From NCBI GenBank assembly GCA_029945375.1, contig CM057062.1, forward strand, positions 2,929,564 through 2,993,563: 64,000 bases of DNA, in the 5' to 3' direction. The notes under the pieces are model-generated. The model worked only from the letters and a program-made list of their open reading frames with translations. It had not been told where the DNA came from and ran no database searches. Every line of letters starts with the position of its first letter. The stretch's first letter is position 1. Shown one piece after another: positions 44,781 through 55,469 of this stretch. The translations under genes were made by a program, and so were the position numbers. This DNA is from Agaricus subrufescens. Lineage: Eukaryota > Basidiomycota > Agaricomycetes > Agaricales > Agaricaceae.

Positions 44781-46426
44781 TGGGTAAAAATAAACCCTTA
44801 CCTAAAATTCCAGAAACAGAAGATCAACAACTAAAACGTCTTACAAGTGAGGGGGGAAAGGAATTCATTTCCATTTTATTAGCAAAAGCTATTATTCCAG
44901 TCACTTATAGAGACCTTGAGAAAATACCTCGAGATGAACAAAAAGACTGGATTGCAGCATGCCTGGAGGAGCTCCAAGCCTTAAAAAAGCGAGGAGTCTA
45001 TGAAATAGTTAAACTTCCGGAAGGAAGAAAAGCTATCAAAAATAGATGGGTCTTTAACGTAAAGTCTGATGGCCGGAAACGTGCTCGACTTGTCACTAAA
45101 GGATTCTCTCAAATCGAAGGAATCGACTTCGATGAGTTATTTTCCCCTGTTGTACGATATGAAACTGCTCGCCTCATCTTCAGTGTTGCAGCACTAGAAG
45201 ATTGGGAAATCGAGAGTGTCGATGTCAAAGCAGCATACTTATATGGAAAACTCGAAGAAGAAATCTACATGGAAGAACCGGAAGGTTTCCATGATCATCG
45301 AGGAAAAGTCTGGAAATTAAACCGTGCATTATATGGCCTGAAGCAATCCGGCTTAGCCTGGTGGCGTGAATTGACCGCCTCTATGAAAGAACTAGGCTTT
45401 AAGCGATGTGCATCAGATGCAGGGGTATATTATTACGTTGACAAAGAAACGAAGCAACTCATCATTGCATTAGTTTATGTTGATGACGTAGCCATAATAG
45501 GGAAACGAACTGCAGTCTATATAGACTTAAAACACAGATTCATGCTAAAATGGGAATGCCGAGATTTGGGTGAAACCAAAGAATTCTTAGGAATGAGAAT
45601 TCAAAGGGACAGAGAAAATCGACGACTCTTTATAGATCAAGTCGATTATCTCAATAAAATCCTTGAAAGATTCGAGATTTCGTCTAAACCTACAAAGACA
45701 CCTCTCTCTTCAGGATTTACCTTTAATAAATTCGAGGGCATAGCGACACCCATTTTCAAACAGAAGTACCAACAATTGATTGGATCACTGATGTACCTTA
45801 TGATTGGTTCTAGGCCTGACATAGCCTATGCAACGGTCAAATTGAGTCAGCAATGTGCTAATCCAGCACAAGAACACTACGACCAAGGTCTACATGTTCT
45901 TCGCTACCTGTATGCTACAAGCAAATATAGACTCAATTATAATGGCGCTTCTAACGAAGCTATTGTTGCCTATTCTGATTCAGATTGGGCACAAGATCCA
46001 ACTGACCGGAAATCTGTTACTGGCAATTATGTCACTTTAGCCCAAGGCTGTATAAGCTGGCTAAGTCGCAAACAAAAAACTGTTGCCTCTTCTTCTACAG
46101 AAGCAGAGTATATGGCAATTTCTGATTGCTCCAAACAACTTGTCTGGATGCATCAATTGCTAAAAGAAATCGGTTTTAAGGTCCAAATTCCACATTTGAA
46201 TGCGGACAATGAAGGAGCGATTTTCTGGGGATCTAATCCTGTTCAAGAAAGACGCTCCAAACATATCGACATCCGGTATCATGTAATCCGTGAATATGTC
46301 GAAGACAAAAAGATTGCTTTGTTATATGTCCCTGGTAACAAAAATCCAGCTGACATATTTACGAAAAATCTTGACACTCGAAAATTTGAATTCATCCGAT
46401 CACTACTAGGAATTGAGTTCTTCTAA
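44768..46426 (+). CDS. Copia reverse transcriptase-RNase H
   Basis: 552 codons from the first ATG in this frame; the open frame itself begins after a TGA near 44744. The RT has KNRWVFNVKSDGRKRARLVT, VDVKAAYLYGKLEEEIYMEE and catalytic YVDDVAIIG (about residue 237). The RNase H has AYSDSDWAQDPTDRKSVTGN, ASSSTEAEYMAISDCSKQL and ADNEGAI. It overlaps the upstream frame by about 30 bp in the -1 phase. Most copia elements have a single Gag-Pol frame, so this is either a -1 frameshift strategy or a recent indel. No obvious slippery heptamer is seen in the overlap. Confidence 0.93.
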   Translation: MGMVMGKNKPLPKIPETEDQQLKRLTSEGGKEFISILLAKAIIPVTYRDLEKIPRDEQKDWIAACLEELQALKKRGVYEIVKLPEGRKAIKNRWVFNVKSDGRKRARLVTKGFSQIEGIDFDELFSPVVRYETARLIFSVAALEDWEIESVDVKAAYLYGKLEEEIYMEEPEGFHDHRGKVWKLNRALYGLKQSGLAWWRELTASMKELGFKRCASDAGVYYYVDKETKQLIIALVYVDDVAIIGKRTAVYIDLKHRFMLKWECRDLGETKEFLGMRIQRDRENRRLFIDQVDYLNKILERFEISSKPTKTPLSSGFTFNKFEGIATPIFKQKYQQLIGSLMYLMIGSRPDIAYATVKLSQQCANPAQEHYDQGLHVLRYLYATSKYRLNYNGASNEAIVAYSDSDWAQDPTDRKSVTGNYVTLAQGCISWLSRKQKTVASSSTEAEYMAISDCSKQLVWMHQLLKEIGFKVQIPHLNADNEGAIFWGSNPVQERRSKHIDIRYHVIREYVEDKKIALLYVPGNKNPADIFTKNLDTRKFEFIRSLLGIEFF

Positions 46427-46450
46427 ATTATTCCGTAGCTTATTTAGCAT

Positions 46451-46457
46451 GGAGGAG
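46451..46457 (+). other. Polypurine tract
   Basis: GGAGGAG directly in front of the 3' LTR, where plus-strand priming is expected. Confidence 0.65.
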
Positions 46458-46863
46458 TGTTAGAATAATAATAGTATTAGATGCTTGTATAAGCTCGTAC
46501 TTTATTTAGATAGATATACTTGTATCTCTCCGAGCATTGAGCGACTCATAGCTCTGCCTAATCATGTATGTGGATACCTGTAGCTCATGCTCTTCTAAGC
46601 TGAGCAATCATGCTTATAATATGCGACCCACAGTAAAGGATTTACCTGTGGATGGACTAGTAGTTTAGTATATAAACCCCATGTATTCACAGTAATATAT
46701 TATCGTCGAAGATACATCTTCTACATCTCTACAACTCTCAACACCTACTCCAGCTCCTTAGAACTATCTCCTACTACTTCTAGTAAGTACTACTCAACCT
46801 GCCACTACGCTAGTTAGCTGCTAGCACGATGAATCCCTGGAGGATATCATTATTATCTTAACA
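46458..46863 (+). repeat. 3' LTR
   Basis: 406 bp, nearly identical to the 5' LTR. Differences include G/A in CCTAATCRTGTATG and small changes near ATTCACWGTAAT. Confidence 0.95.
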
Positions 46864-48155
46864 CAAACGGGTTTTCGTTCATTGGAACGGCGCTAGAACG
46901 GTCGATAACAGCTATCAGGATCTTGAACCGCGATGTAGGATCACCATGATCCGGATCTTCGACAAAGCGCACCGCCACTTCAGCATACGCGAAAAGGCCC
47001 GAAGCTGCGACAATGAGTTTCAAGAAATCGGTGTTACTAGGCCAGTCACTCTCAACAGAGTACCGGAACTTCTTCTGGATCGCCTTGAATCTTGATCGCA
47101 GAAACCGCTCGACATCCGCGCATGCTTCAGTGGAGTCGATAGGAATGTATTCTATCCGACAAGCGTGACGCACTTCATCATCGTCCTCAAACGTGTTGGA
47201 TAATCGTGACTCGGGACGACTGGCTATTATCCAGGCAAGGGGAGCATCAGGGTGGTCCCGCGCAAAGGTGCTGATGAGCTTGATGATATTGCACTGCGCA
47301 TCCTCTCCTCGTAGTTCATCAAGCCCGTCTAGCAATATACCCCAACGTTTACCACCTGCTCCAATCTTCTTCTCAACGAATGGTTTAACAATAAACGCCG
47401 CAAATTGGGCTTCCATATCTCTGTGCAACAATTGCGGATCAAGGTTGATTCGCTCAACAATGTAACTGCGATAGGCCTCGATCCGAGTGGCCAATTCGTA
47501 GGCGATAGTGATGAAGATGCCATTTGGGTTGTTGCGCTTGTTTGGTCTCGAAATGAATATGGATGCACCAAGGGATTTAGTCTTGGCAAGATATTCGGCA
47601 AATGTCTGGACGATAGCTGATTTCCCAACACCAGCAGGACCAGTGATCCATAATAATAGTTCCTGTAGGGCTTGACCCTCAAACCAGGCGGTAACTCGAG
47701 CGATTAACTTGACACGAGTCTCAGGGTGGCATCGTGGAGGAGGTGAGCGAGCGGAGGAATCGTGGGCAGCGCCCTGGATTATATGTTGGGAAAGTAAACC
47801 CATGGCTTGATAAAGACAAAGTGAGTTCGAGTAGATATTTGAACATGGGATAGCGTACCCTCTCTTACTGTAATGTGATCGCCTTGCATATTGATCACCG
47901 TATTGTTGTTGTTCACTGTTTGACTCTGCACCATATAATTCAGATCTCCTCGTACAGCCGTCACGTTTGAATTGTTCATAGCGAAGTGGTGCGCATTTTC
48001 GAAGACGCTTCCCGATCCTGCATGATGTGAGGGCGAATCAGCTCTTATGCAAGAGAAAATTTCCCAGGGTGCTGACCGTCACTGGTCTGGTTGTTCGAGG
48101 AGAAGATCCCTGATAGCCAACCCTTGAATTTATCTCGCTTTCTTTGTGGTGCCAT
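46864..48155 (-). pseudogene. NLR-10, 5' part (split by copia element)
   Basis: 5' part of the gene continued at 39129-40293. Exon 1 (ATG at 48155) gives MAPQRKRDKFKGWLSGIFSS. Exon 2 gives VAMNNSNVTAVRGDLNYMVQ, SQTVNNNNTVINMQGDHITV and RE. Exon 3 starts at 47803 as MGLLSQHIIQGAAHDSSARS with GPAGVGKSA, GILLDGLDELRG and IASRPE, and stops at NENPFV, where the CAAAC duplication and the 3' LTR begin. A degenerate copy of the NLR 5' box lies at 48240-48259. Confidence 0.88.
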
Positions 48156-48914
48156 TTTATAGGGAAAAGAAAGTCGAAGTGGTTGTGGGAGGAGAGATCA
48201 ATGTAGGGCCATGTTAACAACGTGCCAGACAACGTGCAGGGCACTCGGCATCTTCCAAGAGCCTATCTCACGACACATGGTTATAATAATAGCGGTGCTC
48301 ATCCCGTGTTCAAGATCACGTCACCTCCGCATCTGCTGCGAGAAATTGAAATGAACAGGCCTGTTTTTGGAGATAAGCTTGAACCTCCGCAATTTTTGCT
48401 TTTGCTATAATGGATTGACAGATTCTCTGAAACTTTAATGTTCAAGAAGCGCAAGAAGGCAGGATGGATAAAGGGAAGAGTGGGAACAAAGCAGTAAGAT
48501 TACTGAAGAGGATGGCAGGGGTTGACGTCGTGACGTTGTTGATCCTGCTTCTAGCAACGCCCCGTGTGGTGTGTGGATTCTGTTTCAAGGCAGGAGGTAA
48601 AACAAGTGAAAATATTGAGGAATAATCTGGGAGTGATGGCGTGATCCTAGCTGATAGAATGCAACAAGGAAAATGCATGAGCGAGTTCAATGATGCACGG
48701 TACATAGCCTAGATCGACAACTTACCAATCACTCTCTTGGCTCACCTAAATCCAGCCCAGTCATCGCTCGGAAGTCGGGACAAATCCTTTATCCAGTAGA
48801 CAAGGGCATCGGAAGCAAGATACGTTTAAATCGTCAAAGATTCGGCTCTTCCAGGTCTCGGTAAGGTCCATTTCAGATGATTTAATTTTTGGGGCAGGGG
48901 ACGTTTGAATAACA
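48156..48914. other. Intergenic between NLR-10 and the KDZ element
   Basis: Apart from the NLR-10 upstream box, nothing is recognised. Confidence 0.45.
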
Positions 48915-49033
48915 TATAAGACTCACACACGTGGTCACCACAACTGCACACACAGGGGCGTGTGTCTGTTCTCACTGTCTGTCTATACTGATTAGCACAC
49001 CCTACCATAGTGGTGGCAGGGCAGTACTGTGAT
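48915..49033 (+). repeat. KDZ left terminal inverted repeat
   Basis: Starts TATAAGACTCACACAC and ends GGGCAGTACTGTGAT. On the minus strand it encodes an outward-reading Cys-rich peptide frame (MVGCANQYRQTVRTDTRPCV, then CSCGDHVCESY). Confidence 0.85.
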
Positions 49034-50656
49034 GCTGTCTCTACCTCTAATTGTGGAGAGTACCACTATACTCACAGGCTCTAAAGTGGAGAGTACTGTC
49101 ATGCTCATACTGTAATGTTCTCTGCCTCTAGTAGTAGAGGGTTCTGTGATACTCTCTAGCAGTGAAGAGTATGGTTGTACTCTCTCCATCTAGTATTACA
49201 GGGTATAGTTGTACTCTCACCTGTCTAGTGGTGCACAGTACCATTGTACTCTCACCATCTAGCAGTACAGAGTACAGTTGTACTCTGACCTGTCCAGTGG
49301 TACCGAGTACCATTGTACTCTCCCCCATCTAGTAGTACAGGGTACAGTTGTACTCTTACCTGTCTACTGACCCATCCAGTGGTGCACAGTACTGTTGTAC
49401 TCTGACCCATCCAGTGGTGCACAGTACTGTTGTACTCTGACCTGTCCAGTGGTGCACAGTACCATTGTACTCTGACCCGTCCAGTGGTGCACAGTACCAT
49501 TGTACTCTGACCCGTCCAGTGGTGCACAGTACCATTGTACTCTGACCCGTCCAGTGGTGCACAGTACCATTGTACTCTGACCCGTCCAGTGGTGCAGAGT
49601 ACCATTGTACTCTCACCCGTCCAGTGGTGCAGAGTTCCGTTGTACTCTGACTCGTCCAGTGGTGCAGAGTTCCATTGTACTCTGACTTGTCCAGTGGTGC
49701 AGAGTTCCATTGTACTCTGACTCGTCCAGTGGTGCACAGTACCATTGTACTCTGACCTGTCCAGTGGTGCACAGTACCATTGTACTCTGACCCATCCAGT
49801 GGTGCAGAGTTCCATTGTACTCTGACCCGTCCAGTGGTGCAGAGTTCCGTTGTACTCTGACTCGTCCAGTGGTGCAGAGTTCCATTGTACTCTGACTCGT
49901 CCAGTGGTGCAGAGTTCCGTTGTACTCTGACTCGTCCAGTGGTGCACAGTACCGTTGTACTCTGACCCATCCAGTGGTGCACAGTACCATTGTACTCTGA
50001 CCCGTCCAGTGGTGCACAGTACCATTGTACTCTCACCCGTCCAGTGGTGCAGAGTACCATTGTACTCTCACCCGTCCAGTGGTGCAGAGTACTGTTGTAC
50101 TCTCACCCGTCCAGTGGTGCAGAGTACCATTGTACTCTGACTTGTCCAGTGGTGCAGAGTTCCATTGTACTCTGACTCGTCCAGTGGTGCACAGTACCAT
50201 TGTACTCTGACCTGTCCAGTGGTGCACAGTACCATTGTACTCTGACCCATCCAGTGGTGCAGAGTTCCATTGTACTCTGACCCGTCCAGTGGTGCAGAGT
50301 TCCGTTGTACTCTGACTCGTCCAGTGGTGCAGAGTTCCATTGTACTCTGACTCGTCCAGTGGTGCAGAGTTCCGTTGTACTCTGACTCGTCCAGTGGTGC
50401 ACAGTACCGTTGTACTCTGACCCATCCAGTGGTGCACAGTACCATTGTACTCTGACCCGTCCAGTGGTGCACAGTACCATTGTACTCTGACCTGTCCAGT
50501 GGTGCAGAGTTCCATTGTACTCTGACTTGTCCAGTGGTGCAGAGTTCCGTTGTACTCTGACTCATCCAGTGGTGCACAGTACCGTTGTACTCTGACCCAT
50601 CCAGTGGTGCACAGTACCATTGTACTCTGACCCATCCAGTGGTACAGAGTACCATT
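49034..50656. repeat. Left subterminal minisatellite array (35-bp unit)
   Basis: From about 49223 there are about 40 head-to-tail 35-bp units of the type GTCCAGTGGTGCACAGTACC followed by ATTGTACTCTGACCC. A degenerate part at 49034-49370 precedes the regular array. Each unit has the dyad AGTAC-CATT-GTACT (variants AGTTC-CRTT-GTACT, AGTAC-TGTT-GTACT). Higher-order repeats are visible (49650-49960 versus 50130-50440). Because 35 is not a multiple of 3, all frames pass through the same peptide repeat; the long minus-strand frames here are not genes. Confidence 0.93.
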
Positions 50657-50771
50657 AAACTACTATAATACTATGCAACTCTACACTGAGAGGTTACCAT
50701 AAAACTTTAGCTTGTTGTACTCACTAGTCTTCATAGTCAAGTAATAACTTAGAACAAACCAAAATCATTAA

Positions 50772-53700
50772 TTACATTCTCAAGATCTTAAGACGGTTCC
50801 AAATAGACAAAAAGACAGCTGTGTACAGAATTGCTCTATCCTGACCCATATACCGAACAGACTTGCGGATTTTAGACAGACCACCATTACCACATTCTGC
50901 TGCACTAGAATTGATCCTTCCAAGGAGAGGTTGTGTCTGAACATACGTTTTGAGAAAAAATGCAGTAGAACACCTTGTATGACCCTGAGCATGGAAATCA
51001 TCTATGAGGAAAGTAGTGTCTGCAAAGAACTTGGGCTCTCTTGCTCTGCAATATGGTGCCAATTGACATGCAAAGTCATAGATCACATACTTTGGAGCAG
51101 TTGGCCATCTTGTAACAAGTGCAGAGAAGACATCATTGCGCCCTTCACTTTCTGGAATAAAATGGAACCCATAAGAAATGCTATGGGTGCACCAGGCTGC
51201 CATTATCCCTCCTGTTAGCCTTTGCTCACCATACTCACTGTAAAACTTGTTACAGGATCCTCCTTGCTCCTTTGGCTCTCTTGAAATATCACTTGGCATA
51301 TTTGGATACTGGGGCCTATGTTGTATCTGTGGTAAACTGTACTTGCAACCACTCTATCAATATAAGTTAGTATATGAATATAGTATGATGTGTCAAAGAC
51401 ATACCTTCTTCCAACCTCCATCAATGACAGCATCAGGATCCACTTGAATTGGTATTGGGTTATCATGAAACATAGAAATTTGAATAACCCCTTCAACACG
51501 TTTTCTGATCCACTCAAAAGCTGACAATAATTCAGCAGAGAATCTCTGGTATAGTGTCCACTGATGCAAGGCCAGATAGTATAAGCAAGGGACAGGAGAA
51601 AGTCGAGGCAAGCTTTCATAAGATGGTGTGTGGAGAAAATCTTCTAAGGCCCTCAAGGCAGGTTGATTGATTACCTGCAAACACGACTCATTTGTTGAAA
51701 TCTGTTATAATTTTGTTATTAAATGGTATCTGTGAAAATGCGCAAAATATAATGCTTACCTGCCCAAAAAACTTCTGTACCTCCACTGGTGGCTCACCCT
51801 TCATTTTGAGAGGCATGGAACCGTAATAACTGGTCATAAGATCATGCAGACCATCACAATTATCACCCATGAGCTGAATTACTTCCTCTATTTCGTGAAG
51901 TTTTTGAATGGCAGCATCAACAACATTTACATCGATGGCCGGATCAATCGTGGTCTACAGTTTATCATTAAAATACAAGAATAAATTCATATTCAACATA
52001 AATACCTTGTTCTTTGACAGTATGTTATCAAGAGAGAGTAGTCCACTCATAATTGATGACAGTAGTTTTCTCAAACAGACATTTTCAATGATAGACTGAT
52101 TCTTGGGATAACGGCGGTCTCGAATAATAGCATTGTCGTGTCTTGATGTTGGTGGGTAAATGGTGGGCAAGACATTTTTCTTGCTATATGCCAGCGTAAC
52201 ACCATCAAAGATCACGGTTTCTGGTGTAGGTCCACATCGAGGGCAAACCATGTCATTGGATAGGTCCAGTAGATCAACAAACTTGAACCACACTTTCCTG
52301 AAAGTGGATTCCTCGACGAATGAAGGAGGTGTGGGCCTTGACCATTTCTGATATCGTCTTATGACCAGCTTGATCCATGCACTAAAGGGAGTTTCGGATG
52401 ACGTGAATGCCGATGTATACTCGTCTAGCAGGTCATGGGAAAATAGAAGAACATTGTTGAAGTTGAATATGCCAAGTTCTCGGCAATCATGCCCAATGGC
52501 TTTGCTAGATCTCCAAATAGAAGGACAATTCGGGCATTTCTGGAGCTGAATGCGAGTTGAAAGTGGTCGGAGTAATGTAAAAACTGTGCAGTCTTTTTCA
52601 AACACAGGACTGTTGGGATCAAAGGGACGTCTGTAACTACACCGCCCTTCAGGTGTGAGTGGGATAGGGTTGGGCACACGTTCGATGGGGGGAGGTTCAT
52701 CATAAAGCAGTTGATCTACTGGCAGGCATGCCCAATCAGACACCATTATGGGATGATATGAGATGCAATGTGAACCGGCCTTCACTAATGAGCAAACATG
52801 AGCCTGTTCTGCGAGATCATCAGTAAAGTTTCGCGAAGACCTGCAGTTAGTGAACTCACCAGCTATAGCGACGCCGTCATCGCTTGTCCCGTTATTCGCT
52901 GTGAGAAGTTGGGCCAGGTAAGCCTGGCACTTCGAGATGTGCACACAGCCGTTACTACCATCTCGTGAACATTTCCAGTGTTCAAACCCCATGTCCACCC
53001 CCATATAACTCACAACTGTTCTATTCTTCGCCACGGAAGGGGGACCCTCGATGACGACTGAAAAAAGATTAATCCAGCCATCTTCGGCTGTATCCCTCCA
53101 AAACAAAATTACAGGCTCGATGGGTCCTTGATATCGGATAAGGCTATGTATCCGGAGAAAGAGTTCTTACTGACCTTCAGGAAATATGCTTGGCAAAGGT
53201 CCCTCTTCTTGCAGGTAACGTTGATGGACACAAGTCTCCTTTTCTCTAGCACTCGGACAGTAGCATACAGGAACGGCATAGCTAGCTTGACTTCAATCCA
53301 TCTGAAGATGGTACCAATGGGTCTGCCGGAACAATTAGAATGCATAGTTTTGGGATGCAGGTAAGCCAGACACACCGTTCTCTTCGCCCACCTGGAATCC
53401 CATCCCATAACTACATAAAGCTCTGGGCCCAACTGGAAAAACGGGATCGCTTCATTGATGACCGCTTCCGCAAAAATTTCATAGTTGTCTATCGTGCCGG
53501 TATCATCCACTAGTAACGGCATGCCATCACCACTGTACAGCCAGTTTCCCATGTTACCTTCTATCTCGTCACGATCTGAAACATGCAACTCTGTTGACAC
53601 ACCGGTTTGCCCCTGCGTGAGCCCAGACAATTTGGCCTGGTTGAAAGTTGGTGTGGTGGAGGAACGCCTCGAACTTGTGGTCACAAGAAGCTGTCTCTTC

Positions 53701-53816
53701 TTCTGCAGGGAAGGTTTCAATGCCAATCGTGGTTGTGATTCATCTGGAGGACGTTGAAGGGCGATAGGGACACCAGGAGGAGGGGTCAGAAGGCGAGGAC
53801 GTCGGGAGCCAGGCAT
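50772..53816 (-). CDS. KDZ transposase (CxC domain)
   Basis: Transposase of the KDZ group, read on the minus strand in several exons. N-terminal part MPGSRRPRLLTPPPGVPIAL ... ELYVVMGWDSRWAKRTVCLA. Then the cysteine-cluster region: HWKCSRDGSNGCVHISKCQA, EGRCSYRRPFDPNSPVFEKD, LQKCPNCPSIW. DDE core: VIFDGVTLAYSKK (first Asp, about 52200), VIYDFACQLAPYCRAREPKF and FLIDDFHAQGHTRCS (about 50990-51090), and NSSAAECGNGGLSKI (Glu, about 50890). It ends LKILRM at 50772. The frame changes near 53109, where the sequence before IEPVILFWRDT is in another frame; an intron with a GTCAGT donor is possible but did not join in phase in my reading, so a frameshift there is not excluded. Confidence 0.85.
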
Positions 53817-53954
53817 ATGATGGATGAAAAAGTGAAACGAGCACAAAGCGTACATCTATACCCGCTATTGAGTATTGTCATTCTCCATTTTGTTGACAAA
53901 GCCATTTACTGTCTGACAAAGAGATGTTCACACAAGTGCTTAACACTGTCTTCA

Positions 53955-55314
53955 ATGGCTCCCGCTCTGAATAAGCGGTCCAGCAAGCATTCAAGAGCGA
54001 CTCAACCCGTGACTTCCACTTCCGGTTGCACACTGAGAAGGTGTTGTGTATGCCCCAGCTTTCTGTTGAAATCAACTTGTCCTTGTTCAAAGCAACATGG
54101 GAATAAGTCCAACCATGAGGTATGGTCCAACGTATCCTCCTTCCTAACCATTATGATGATGTTCCTCTGCTACTGCTACTCCTGCCTTAGAGTGTTCCAA
54201 GCGCAACTGCTGCGGACGCATCTGCCCCTCCACCCACCACAACATCAATTCAGCCTACTACACAGGATGAAGGACGTACTCAGGATTTGCAGTGGCTACA
54301 TGAGCACAGACATGAACATCCGGTAAGTCACTTCCCTGTGTCATTACTTTCATTACACTCACCAGATGGATGCACTCAAAGAGACCTGCAGAACCCTGTG
54401 ATGTGTCACCGGGCAACAATCCTCTGACGGAAGCGAGATTGCTGCCCCCAGGCGCTGTCCGCCCCATTCCTGAAATACTTATTGATCCAGCTCTGTTGGC
54501 CCCTGAACAATCTCAAGCTCTGCAACCCACTATGGTACCGGAAATGGCTGTGTCCGAGAATGAAGACAAAGCTCAAGTTCTGCAACCCACTATGGTACCG
54601 GAAATGACTGTGTCTGAGGATGAAGATGAAGTTTTGGAATGGCAAGGGAGAAATAAGAGGTTAAAGGCCACTGAAAAAGCTGCAAAATATGGCCTGGTGG
54701 ACGGCGTGATGAGAGGCAACATGATCTACCGTATGTCTTTGTCTCTATGCCAAACTTGATGTTTATCTTTGGCCTTTTAGGGATATCTTGGAAAAGTGAG
54801 ATATGCAAGCCAATCCCCGACGCCTCTTCTGCAACAACAAGATACAATCGTGAACTACCTTTGATTATTTCCCAAGTAAGTATTAGCATCTACTGGCATG
54901 ATTCTACTTGTATTAACATTGTACTCCCAGGTGGAAAGGCTGGCGCTTGAGACCGATGCCTACGTCGTTATTCTAGCACAACAAGCCACTGGTTCATCAG
55001 CCTCGGTTCACTTTGCCTCTGAACGTGTGAGACGAGATGCATTTGACCAATGTACCGATCTGGTGAACCAATTTCAGTCTCTAATGACCCAGCTTGTCAT
55101 TGCCAAACGTTCAACTACGTTGGCTCTCGCACAAAACCTGGAAGCGTCAGAGAAGGCGCGAGCTCAAGCTGAGGGAATGCTGATGGAGAGGAATAATGCG
55201 GTTGCGAGTGCAGAGGCGGAATTAGCAGCTTCAAACAGTGCCAATCAGGCGTTGTTGGCTGAGCTAGAGGCTCTTAGAAGTAGCCTGTCGTGTAGCCCTC
55301 AACGACCTAGCTAG
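53955..55314 (+). CDS. KDZ cargo gene 1: Cys-rich / coiled-coil protein, unknown
   Basis: Not a family I recognise. Five exons join in phase: 53955-54119, 54191-54322, 54382-54730, 54781-54875, 54931-55314 (374 aa). N-terminal MAPALNKRSSKHSRATQPVT, then a Cys-rich patch CCVCPSFLLKSTCPC. The middle is disordered with an internal duplication (LQPTMVPEMAVSENEDK / LQPTMVPEMTVSEDED). Next comes a conserved-looking block GNMIYRISWKSEICKPIPDA and VERLALETDAYVVILAQQAT. The C-terminal 60 residues are a predicted coiled coil (ASEKARAQAEGMLMERNNAV, ASNSANQALLAELEALRSSL). It is divergent from the transposase with about 140 bp between the starts, suggesting co-expression from a shared promoter (inference). 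Confidence 0.7.
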
Positions 55315-55469
55315 TTTTTTTTTGTTAGCTTTCAATTTATTGGGCCAATGATCACGCAATATTGATCTCAGTTGATCGATCATTATATTGCACTCTAAAT
55401 ATAACGAACAATCTATAAGAATAACTCTGACATTTCTAATAGGTAACATATTAGAATATCACAGACAAA

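Larger units (their letters stand above)
40294..46863 (+). mobile_element. Ty1/copia LTR retrotransposon, 6.57 kb
   Basis: Complete element. Direct LTRs (40294-40698 and 46458-46863) start TGTTA and end TAACA, with a 5-bp target duplication CAAAC at 40289-40293 and 46864-46868. A primer-binding site directly follows the 5' LTR and a purine tract directly precedes the 3' LTR. The internal order is Gag-protease-integrase, then reverse transcriptase-RNase H, which is the copia order. The LTRs differ at only about 8-10 positions, so insertion was fairly recent. The target is exon 3 of NLR-10 on the opposite strand. Confidence 0.96.

Noticed and set aside
49252..50655. Several long minus-strand open frames (up to about 257 codons) with SEYNGTVHHW repeats
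   Set aside because: They are created by the 35-bp minisatellite, which stays open in all three frames; there is no start context, splice pattern or conserved domain.
49223..50656. Regular repeats with spacers, considered as a CRISPR array
   Set aside because: Units are contiguous 35-bp tandem copies with scattered substitutions and no unique spacers, and the host is a eukaryote.
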